Source: Strigamia acuminata (taxonomy: Eukaryota; Arthropoda; Chilopoda; Geophilomorpha; Linotaeniidae). Taken from it: DNA of 64,000 bases. Numbering within the stretch: position 1 is the first letter of the stretch; each line of letters starts with the position of its first letter. The stretch covers positions 4,303,605 to 4,367,604 of the forward strand of contig OX442321.1 of the NCBI GenBank assembly GCA_949358305.1, read 5' to 3'. Below the pieces are notes generated by a model. That model did no database searches. It was not told the DNA's origin and saw only the letters and a program-made list of their open reading frames with translations. This document shows, piece by piece, positions 52,255 to 64,000 of this stretch. Both the position numbers and the translations under genes were made by a program.

Positions 52255-55200
52255 ATGGCCGATCGACGCAACCCACGATTAGAGCCGAGCGCATCGTCGA
52301 GAGACGAGAGCGACGGCCTAATCGTAAATGCAGAAGACGATGAGAATTGGGACGAACAACCGCCGTTGCAGGTAAATTAGTGTGATTTCCCCAGAGAAAT
52401 CACATAATTCTTTGAATCTGTTGCATCCAACCCAGATTGGAGCGTGACTTGTGACTGATATATTTCTTTCTGTTTTATTATTGATTTAAGGCTGGCTAAA
52501 AACCCGAGAGTGGACCCAGATTCACCTCGGAGTCAAGGCCGCCAAAAAACTAGAACAAAGGAAGTGTTCGCGGAATGGCGTCGTGGCAAACCAAAACCAA
52601 AACTAAAGGTTTTCTTTCTTTTAAAATTAAACATCGTAATAAATTAAAATACGATTAGAGTTAAAATAAAAGGTTTAACGTAATATTAAGAATTTAACGA
52701 TCGGTTTTGCCTGCGACCCCTTCCTAAAAAGCGGATCACCTGAGTTCAAAGGTAGTGTTGGATCAGCGCTACGACGGCGGAGATCATCGCAGAACTGCGA
52801 AACAAGAAAATAAGACCGACGGCCGCAACAAAAGAAAGGAGTTGCTGCCACCGTCGATCTTGAGCATATTTCTGATCCCCATCGTTAAACTGGGATTTAT
52901 TATATTAATCTTGTGATCTAAAATTATTCAGGTCGACCCGCTAGAATCGTGGGACGCCCTGCCTTCGACGGTGTCAACCGCCAACAACATCTTTCGCGGA
53001 GCCCTGCCGATTTACCTGCGGCAGGCCTATCCTGCAGAGACCAGCGCCTGGAAAATCCGATTGATGTACTCCAGGACCCTCGAGGAAAAATTCGAGCGAT
53101 CGAAAACGCTGGTCGAGTGCATGACGAAGGAGATGAGGGAGCGAGTGGGGCCGCGGATCCCACCCGATGCGGATCCGCCGAGCCCCGTTTACTCCGGGTA
53201 CCTGGAAGAGGCTTACCCAGGCACGGTGGCCGAGCTGCACACCTCCCACAGGTGGAGCGAGGCCCCGACCTTGGCAGCCCGCCAGAAAATAGTGGACGAC
53301 GAGATCGAACGCTTAAAGCGCACCGAGACTCACGGAGTAACCCGAGTTCTCGAGAGAAACGGTTTCTCCCCCGAAGAAATCCGTAGATGGCTTCGCGACA
53401 TCGAAGAAGACCATTTGACACCCAGATGGATACCACCGGCGAATTTTACGGCCACGCAGTCTGAGATGTGGCAGTTATACCACGCTGGTATCCTGGGAAG
53501 TCGCCGCCATCACAGAAGATCGAAGCGTCCGGCGGAGTCCGCCCCACGCGGACCCGCACGAAGAAGACAGGCCGTCTCCCCAACAGAGGCCGGCCCGTCA
53601 ACGAGTCGCGACTACCGCAGCCGCTCGAGCAGCTCCAGTTCCCGAACTCGAGTTGTCGTGCGCTCGGAGTGTCGCCGAGTAGTAACGCTCGAGCCTGCCT
53701 CGCCAGACGACGCGCGGGCTGAGCGAACGGTCGAATCTTCCGCCCACTGGGCTGCGAGGACCGAGACACACCAAGATCGAGGAAAGAAAAGATCCTCGTT
53801 GTTTATGGCGATTACCACACAGTCGTCAGATCAATCCTCGTCGCGACGAACCGTCTCAACACACCAGAGACCGGATTCCCCGACGGACGTCCCCCAGAGG
53901 ACGGTCCAACGAAGATCCGTCGCAGCCAACACCAGGAGGAATCGGAAGCGTAAAGTACGACAGAAGACGCGTGCGCGGTCTCTGATCGCGAAAGGATTGG
54001 AGAAAGAGCGAGAGATGGCCGCCGCAAAAAGGTCCGAACCCCGAAGTCTCGGATCCGCGGCTGGGCCGTCCAGGCTCCAGGCAGAGATTGATTTGGGAGA
54101 ATTGACGGAAGAACAAATATCCCAAGAAGAGTCGGACAAGGATGGACCGGTCACGAAACAAGATCTGGCCATGGCATTGAAGAACGCCTTCCGAGGATAC
54201 GCGGCCAACCGGCCGTCGGGCTCAACACCGGCTGTGCCCACCGCGCTTGTGCCCCCACAGGTGCAATCGCGATGGCCGCCACTCCTCGAGGGTACAAACC
54301 CAGCAGTGACCACGTGGACCCCTCCCCGGATGATTCCGGTGGGAGATCCAACTCCCAAACGGGTCAGATACGACGACCTACCAGGGATGGGCCGTCCACC
54401 GTCACCCCCGACGCCACGAGTGTACCATCCTCATCGCAACGCCGAGTGGTACGCGCAGCGGGAGATGGACGCCAGATGCCGGCGTGAAGCGGCCTATCCC
54501 CCACTCAGCGAGTTACAAGAATATCTGGCCGAAAACGAGAACCCCGCGATTGCCGAGTTGGCCATACGACAGGCCGACGCCGCCCAAACTCACCACATCA
54601 ACTGGGCGATCGAACAGATGCGGACGTTGTCACAGCAATTCAGTGACAATCCGGACCGCGCTCACCCCTGCCATCGGAGCAGTTTGAATTTGGCTGTGAC
54701 GAACGTACTGGCCCAGCTGCTATCCCTGGGCGTCTTCTTGGACAGTCGGCAAGCTATGGCGGCCTGGACAATCGTCGACCGTGAGGGAGTTCACCTTCCT
54801 CGGGCGTTGTACCAGGTATGGGCCGGATGGACTCCTGAGCCCGCCTCGCTGCGCTTCGACCTGGCCAGAAATACGGAAAACCCAGGCCTACAGTTTTCAA
54901 AGATGCGTTCGTTAGCATTCCGCTACCGGAACCCCGGAGTCCACCCTTCCTTGTTGCGAACAATTCGGGAGGTTCCGGAGATACCGGGAACGGCGGCGAG
55001 CCTTCCACAGGCCATCGAGACCGCCCCCCCAGAGGCGGCGGTCCAACCATACATACCGACCCCAAAGCCGGTATTCCCGAAGGAGAAGCGACACGCGAAT
55101 CGACCCATATTGATTCCGAAGCGTTCCAAGCGAGGACCCCGAACTCCTCCGCTGCCCTCTCCTTCACCACCAGCGGCAGGGCTGGCCGCTCTCTCTGCAG

Positions 55201-55718
55201 AGCCGGCTACGCCACCGTTGGAGAGCCCAATGGAGATTCCGCTCCCACCATCGCCTCCGCCGCCCCCAGCAGCGCAGCTTTATTTGAGGCTGGGAGTGGA
55301 ATACCCCTTCCTTCAGATGTCGGAGTTCACGCGACAACGCATCATTGACTCCGACGATCACGGCGAATCAATCCTCAAATGGCTAAACAGAGAAGCCCGA
55401 TCCACCATGGACGCCGTCTTCCATCGCCGTATCCTACGGGCCCACAGGAAACCCGGATCGAGCGCCGAGTCGCGAAGGATCCGACTCGTCCCCGATCGAT
55501 TCCCCGCGTCTACCCGGATTTGGATCCATGAGCGTACGGGGTTGGTTGGCGAGCCAGCCGGCAGTCACCCGCAGTACTTCATCAACGAGCGACAAAATCC
55601 TGCGGATCTGACAACCTCTCTGCCCCCGGATTTACCACCGCCGCCACCGGCAGTGCCACCCGTGATCCTCCGCCCATGCAGAGGAGTGCTGCCGGCTCTT
55701 CGCAGAGGAGAGCGATGA
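52255..55718 (+). CDS. ORF3 of the giant Ty3 element, spliced, about 967 aa, unknown function
   Basis: Exon 1, 52255-52371 (MADRRNPRLEPSASSRDESD), ends at a donor GTAAAT in phase 0. The acceptor TTATTCAG at 52931 opens exon 2, 52932-55718, in phase 0 (VDPLESWDALPSTV). Without splicing the first ATG-like start would be inside exon 2. The protein has an N-terminal helical region (ALPIYLRQAYPAETSAWKIR), an Arg/Ser-rich stretch at about 235-390 with likely nuclear-localisation signals (NRKRKVRQKTRARS), a middle region with HHINWAIEQMRTL and VTNVLAQLLSLGVFL, and a very Pro-rich C-terminal third. There is no signal peptide, fusion peptide or membrane segment, so it is not an envelope protein. It is intact in a recently inserted element. 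I do not recognise it. Confidence 0.7.
52372..52931 (+). other. Predicted intron in ORF3 region
   Basis: 560 bases, GTAAATTAG start and TTATTCAG end, with several stops in the ORF3 frame. A smaller optional exon (after TTTAAG at about 52490, ending AAAG before GTTTTC near 52610) is possible but would enter in a frame with an immediate stop. Confidence 0.6.
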
Positions 55719-55765
55719 GAAAATTGAGATCGCTCCGATCCGAGATCGAAGCTGGAGGAGGGACG

Positions 55766-56586
55766 TGTGGTGACCCAGTTGGATAAGTGTCCCCCCAGGG
55801 CGGATACTTGTCCTATGAGTCACTATGATTAAAGAGTCGTTCCCCCCCGAGTTGGCTCCACCTCCCCATGGCAGGTGTGTGCCCCGAGGGGGAGGAAGCG
55901 GCTGGTGGTCAGCCCCCATTGGTTGATCGCCGGCCCTTCACCCCACTGCATAAAAGGCTGTGTTTCCCGCCTAAAGACAGAACTTACACAAACGACACCA
56001 AGAACACAGCAACTACCTCACCGTCAGGCCAACTTCAACTACAAGTTAGGATTGATCGAGGATCGCTGAGTAAAGTGCAAACTGTAACTCTCACGAAGTC
56101 ACTTGCGAGCTATTCCTGCGAAAGCACGAGAATAGCCCTTGTGAAATCACCCAGAATAATCGCCCAGACGATTATTCGCCGAAGTAAGTGTCCGAGTGCT
56201 TTGTAGGGAACCCCAAAGTTCCTAGACGAGGCCTCTGCGACGCTAAACCAAAACCTAGACAACAGGCACGGATAGAAGACTCGAAAGAGCATTCCACCGC
56301 GTCCGTGAAGACGAATCCGTGACGAATTGACGACAACTCGAGACGCCGCCTTTGTTCCGCCGACCACGCGGAATCGACGACGCCATCTTGAGAAATCCTT
56401 TGTTCGACGCTGACCACGTCGACTCTAGAATTATTACTGAGTGTATTTTAAAGGCATAAAGCCTGGTGAATAAATTACCTGTTTATTTACATACATTTAG
56501 TATTCATTTGGGTATTTGCATAATTGATCACAGGTAAAGTATTACACGTTAGCGCTATTTAAACCTATACAGAGTAGGACGCGACA
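55766..56586 (+). repeat. 3' LTR of the giant Ty3 element
   Basis: 821 bp, preceded by a purine tract GCTGGAGGAGGGA that can serve as the plus-strand primer. Confidence 0.93.
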
Positions 56587-56590
56587 ACCT

Positions 56591-56802
56591 TTAAAGTGGG
56601 TCACCAAGAGGGGACAGCAAAGTGCATTGTCAAAAGGATGAAACAACTAAAGAAATCAATGGAATTAAATACAGACAAGAGTAAAAGGATAATCTGACTT
56701 CGTAACAATGATGCGACGGAGTGATGTAAATAAATATATCAATAACTTGAGCCACACAAATGTGTTCCAATTAACAATAAACACTAAATTATTCATATCT
56801 AA
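56591..56802. other. Right flank of the giant element
   Basis: AT-rich; no feature recognised. It should be contiguous with 43561-43711 when the element is removed. Confidence 0.5.
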
Positions 56803-57077
56803 TACCGTATTTTACCGAGTAAGAGCCGCGGCTCTTATTCAAAACTGCCACTTTCAGCCGCGGCTCTTAATCGAGTGCGGCTCTTATTTTGAATAGTGGC
56901 CGGTTTTTCAATGTTACGTTCATTGAACGTTCATTATGTATGCTGTAGCCGCGGCTCTTATTCGAAGGCGGCTATTATTCGAGGGCGGCTCTGATATCAA
57001 ATCGCCTCTCTCGGCCGCGGCTACTATTCGAGGGCGGCTACAATTCGAGGGCGACTCTTATTTGGTAAAATATGGTA
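56803..57077. mobile_element. MITE with TACCGTATTTTACC ends
   Basis: Left end TACCGTATTTTACCGAGTAAGAG, right end the imperfect reverse complement (CTCTTATTTGGTAAAATATGGTA). The interior is made of GCCGCGGC palindromes and ATTCGAGGGCGGCT repeats. A fragment with the same core and end occurs at about 1135-1180. A TA target is possible. No coding capacity. Confidence 0.7.
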
Positions 57078-57590
57078 TATCAAAATAATATACAGGGTGG
57101 AAGAAAAATCTGTTCCCCTCAAATATTTTCTGAGCAGTTGCATCTAGGCCAACTTTGATGAAGCGATTATATAGGAAGTTGGGTGACAGCAATCCAATGA
57201 TGGCATCAAATTTGACCTTGAAAGCCACTTTCAAGGTCATTCACTTGCTAACTTCTAAACCAATCAGGTTAGAGCAAAATTTCCAATTACAAAGTTGTAG
57301 AGCACCATCAAATTAGTACTATCCAACTTATCTTAGTCATCTTAAGTTAAATGGTTTCTTTTTAAAAAGTAGACAAATCAGAAAAAAAATTAGCAAAGTG
57401 AAATTTTTTATTCTTGTGATAAAATAATTATTGAGGCATTAAAAAAAGGCAGTGGTTTTTTGTGTTTACTTGCATAATGATGCACATTTGAATACGTTTA
57501 TTTAAGTAATTCAGTATTTTTGTAATAGAAATTTAAGTTTTGTCACAATGGCTGGCTTTATTTCAGCTAAGTTGTCTCCTTTTTAAAAAG
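57078..57590. other. Intergenic
   Basis: AT-rich with no gene that I can support. Confidence 0.5.
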
Positions 57591-57597
57591 AAAACAA

Positions 57598-57695
57598 GAA
57601 AAACCAATTGTTTTGGAAAAAAACCAATTGTTTTGGAAAAAAAACCAATTGTTTTGGAAAAAAAACCAATTATTTTGGAAAAAAAAACCAATTAT
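57598..57695. repeat. Short tandem array, AACCAATTGTTTTGGAAAA type
   Basis: Five roughly 19-22-bp units with a growing A run between them. Confidence 0.85.
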
Positions 57696-57984
57696 TTTTG
57701 AGAATTTACCACTAGCTTTGTCTAAAAATAGCCGCGAATGAGATTAGGGCTAACAAAACAACAATCGGTCTCCCGACCAATCCCGAGGCGCGTAACAAAC
57801 CGCTTTTGACGTCTGATTGGTGCTTACTGGGAAGAGATTTCTTGCACCATGTACTCTTTTCACTCTTCTCACTAAATTTTTCTCTTGTTTTGCGCCCCCC
57901 GGTGGGGCCTTTACGAACCAAGAATCAAATGTCAAATGCCGTGGGATTGTTGTTTTGTTAGACCTAAACTCAAGGTATAAATTC

Positions 57985-58145
57985 TCATTTTGACTATCTC
58001 ATTTTGACTATCTCATTTTGACTATCTCATTTTGATTATCTCATTTTGACTATCTCATTTTGACTATCTCATTTTGACTATTTCATTTCCACTATCTCAT
58101 TTTCACTATCTCATTTCCACTATCTCATTTTCACTATCTACATTA
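57985..58145. repeat. 14-bp tandem array, CTCATTTTGACTAT
   Basis: About eleven copies of CTCATTTTGACTAT, drifting to CTCATTTCCACTAT and CTACATTAT at the right end. Confidence 0.9.
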
Positions 58146-58186
58146 TCTACATTATTTTCTATTGGTAAATTCTCGTATGAAATACA

Positions 58187-58310
58187 CCTCGCGCTTGAGT
58201 AATTGTCGGGATTAGGTCAGCACTCATCTTCTTGTCAGATAGTCATCTTATCAGGCAAGAAGATTCGTGCTGACCTAATTATCCTGACAATTACACGTCG
58301 CGCTCGGTAT
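58187..58310. mobile_element. Small hairpin element
   Basis: Left AATTGTCGGGATTAGGTCAG at 58201 and right CTGACCTAATTATCCTGACA ending at 58292 form arms of about 45 bases with one 4-base indel. Outer CTCGCGCTTGAGTAATTG and CAATTACACGTCGCGCTCG extend it. Probably a tiny foldback MITE; no duplication defined. Confidence 0.6.
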
Positions 58311-58319
58311 ATTACCTAT

Positions 58320-58462
58320 GAAAAAAACCAATTATTTCGGAAAAACACAAATTATTTCGGAAAAACACAAATTATTTCGGAAAAACACAAATTATTTCGG
58401 AAAAACACAAATTATTTCGGAAAAACACAAATTATTTCGGAAAAACACAAATTATTTCAAAT
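58320..58462. repeat. 20-bp tandem array, AAAAACACAAATTATTTCGG
   Basis: Seven near-identical units; the open frame across it is an artefact. Confidence 0.92.
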
Positions 58463-58774
58463 GGAAGCAAATTATTTTGGTGTAAATACAAATTTTTTAG
58501 GTGTAAATAAATTTTATTGGTGAGAAATTCATGCTTTTTTGTGGAAAAACAAATTTTCTTGGCATTCAAATCCTTTCATAAATCGCTCTAATGTGATAAA
58601 AGCCTTGGATAAAGCGCTATGTCACCACACATCGGATCAAACAGTCGAAAAATCGAGTTTGGCGCCAACTGTTGCCCAAGATGCATGGAGCGATGTGATT
58701 GGCCAACTGTGAGAAGAGCCGTGATTGGTCCTGTCTATGTCTCCCCTATGCAGAACTAACTTTTCATTCAAAGC

Positions 58775-58828
58775 CCGCGAAACTGAAGTGTAGAAAATCA
58801 CAGGAAGGCGCCCACGAAATGACCCACA
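58775..58828. repeat. 54-bp direct repeat, left copy (MELK upstream)
   Basis: CCGCGAAACTGAAGTGTAGA and following bases to GACCCACA match 59843-59896 with a single substitution (GGAAGG versus GGGAGG). The 1.0 kb between holds the tRNA-Gly repeat unit. Confidence 0.9.
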
Positions 58829-59164
58829 AAATAGCACAAACTTTATACAAAAATGCTGTCGAATAATCTTTTAAAAACCCTCAAACATCCGTGGAAAAGG
58901 TTTGAAAATGCTTTCGAAATTCATAAATCTTTAAAGAAATGTAACGTTTTTCTTTATTTCCGGCAAAAATAACAAGAAATTCAAATTCATGTGGGATATT
59001 CTACCGCTTGCATTTAAAAAGTCGCGTTATTTCTACATTTTTAACGGAATTTAATCGAAAAAAATTGTAATATTGTGATAATCACGCAATCTTGCTCGAT
59101 GTAACGACAAATTTCACCAATAGATGGCGCTTTTGACATATAGCGGCAATTTCAAATACGAACT

Positions 59165-59836
59165 CCAGCTTAAAATCACATAAAAGTCGTGTTTTATGTG
59201 CATTTATATATTGAAAATAGGAGTTGGATATATTTACGCTAGGGGATATCCCATAATAGCTGGAGCGGAAGTAAGGCACGAGTGTCGCTTCTGTACTATT
59301 CTGTGCACTGGGTACTTGTGGCACTTCTCAGGGACCCCAGATTAAATAGAAATATAAAATTTAGAAAAGTGAAATAAATCACGGGCTAAAGTAGGCGTAG
59401 CATCGGTGGTTCAGTGGTAGAATGCTCGCCTGCCACGCGGGCGGCCCGGGTTCGATTCCCGGCCGATGCATTTTTTTTATATATATATATTACAAATTCC
59501 TTTTTTTTAAATAACAGTTTTTACTCTGAAATACAATATTTATTTTTCTGATCTAAGAAAATGTTCTTTTCTCCATTTTCCTAATTTTTACACAATTTTC
59601 CTTAATTTAATTTTCCTAAAACAAAATCCACAAATTAAAAAAAAATCACAAACACAAAAAAGAGAAAAAATGCAAATTTTAAAACAAAATCTCATATATA
59701 TCATCAACAAATCAACAAATCCATCAACTCAAACTTAAATTAAAGCGCCCTTGAACCAAAAACGCTCCAAAACACGCCTTACTTCCAAATTCCCCCACCA
59801 GACTCCTCCGTCGTCACTTTTCAAAGCCTGCTGCAA
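59165..59836. repeat. Most complete tRNA-Gly dispersed repeat unit
   Basis: Combines the 5' block (59165-59399, also at 17634-17861) and the 3' block (59471-59836, also at 15284-15680) around an intact tRNA. This shows that the blocks seen separately at 14.6-18 kb belong to one unit of about 670 bp. Confidence 0.8.
59400..59470 (+). tRNA. tRNA-Gly (GCC)
   Basis: Identical by eye to the copies at 14637 and 14894: A box GGTTCAGTGG, anticodon GCC, B box GGTTCGATTCC, T8 terminator after it. Confidence 0.95.
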
Positions 59837-59842
59837 CTACAA

Positions 59843-59896
59843 CCGCGAAACTGAAGTGTAGAAAATCACAGGGAGGCGCCCACGAAATGACCCACA
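59843..59896. repeat. 54-bp direct repeat, right copy (next to MELK)
   Basis: Right partner of 58775-58828, about 205 bases before the MELK ATG, so probably in its promoter or 5' UTR. Confidence 0.9.
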
Positions 59897-60100
59897 CAAC
59901 TCGGTACGCAATTTCCCACTTAAACCAAACCCACTTAACATCTCAATCAACTCAAATTCCATCCTCAGATATCCTCAAACATCGTCTAATTAACGAAACC
60001 AACGAAAAACTCGTCAAAATTCGTCAAACCTTCGAGACACGACACTCAACAACCAAAAACCGACATTTTAACACGTCCGATAACGAATTTTAATTTAATC

Positions 60101-63959
<3,859 letters not shown>

Positions 63960-64000
63960 GTGAGTTTTTGTTGGATGGGGTTTGTCGTGAGTTTGGAAAT

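Larger units (their letters stand above)
43716..56586 (+). mobile_element. 12.9-kb Ty3/gypsy element with a third ORF
   Basis: LTRs of 821 bp each (43716-44536, 55766-56586) begin TGTGGTGACC and end GCGACA. A 4-bp duplication ACCT flanks the element (43712-43715, 56587-56590). The order is primer site, gag, pol, ORF3, 3' LTR. LTR segments compared, including the translated reading frames across them, are identical, so insertion is recent. At nearly 12.9 kb it is more than twice the size of usual gypsy elements, because gag is long, the LTRs are long and an extra 3-kb region follows pol. Confidence 0.95.

Noticed and set aside
52971-55718. ORF3 as an envelope gene.
   Set aside because: No signal peptide, no transmembrane segment, no furin-like site followed by a hydrophobic fusion segment; composition is basic and Pro-rich.

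Overview
This is insect nuclear DNA. The evidence is three chemosensory (gustatory-type) receptor genes with very short GT-AG introns, a maternal embryonic leucine zipper kinase (MELK) orthologue, a neuroglian-like fibronectin gene, single-domain SRCR genes, nuclear tRNA-Gly genes and several insect-type LTR retrotransposons. The AT-rich background, dense small transposons and introns of about 45-70 bases suggest a beetle or similar holometabolan, but the window alone does not prove the order.

Layout. 1-3.1 kb: AT-rich intergenic DNA. 3.1-10.0 kb: three gustatory-type receptors (two on +, one on -), rebuilt exon by exon to open frames of 400, 382 and 382 residues; an antisense tRNA-Gly lies in the last intron of the second. 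10.2-13.5 kb: a six-exon, in-frame, neuroglian-like gene on - that lacks Ig and membrane domains and carries a minisatellite-filled intron. 14.0-14.3 kb: a small secreted cysteine-rich peptide gene. 14.6-18 kb: tRNA-Gly genes inside a dispersed repeat, and a 21-bp minisatellite. 18-32.4 kb and 41.3-43.6 kb: seven copies, all on -, of an unrecognised small membrane-protein family, broken up by a hAT-like MITE, an LTR-identical Ty1/copia element with an internal deletion, a solo LTR, an LTR-identical Ty3/gypsy element and a TTAA-flanked foldback element. 33.1-39.3 kb: an SRCR mini-cluster (one intact, one truncated, one dead) and a C2H2 zinc-finger gene whose last finger was cut by a MITE. 43.7-56.6 kb: a 12.9-kb Ty3/gypsy element with 821-bp LTRs, a tRNA-Pro-like primer site, gag and pol joined by a readable -1 frameshift signal, and a spliced third ORF of unknown function. 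56.6-59.9 kb: MITEs, short tandem arrays and another tRNA-Gly unit. 60.1-63.96 kb: MELK on +, running off the right edge.

Most host genes here belong to duplicating, environment-facing families (receptors, SRCR, small secreted or membrane proteins), while MELK is a single conserved cell-cycle gene. The strongest candidates for something undescribed are the spliced ORF3 of the giant Ty3 element, the small membrane-protein family, and the Ig-less neuroglian-like gene. All exon models come from reading splice sites and frame continuity by eye, with no transcript evidence.
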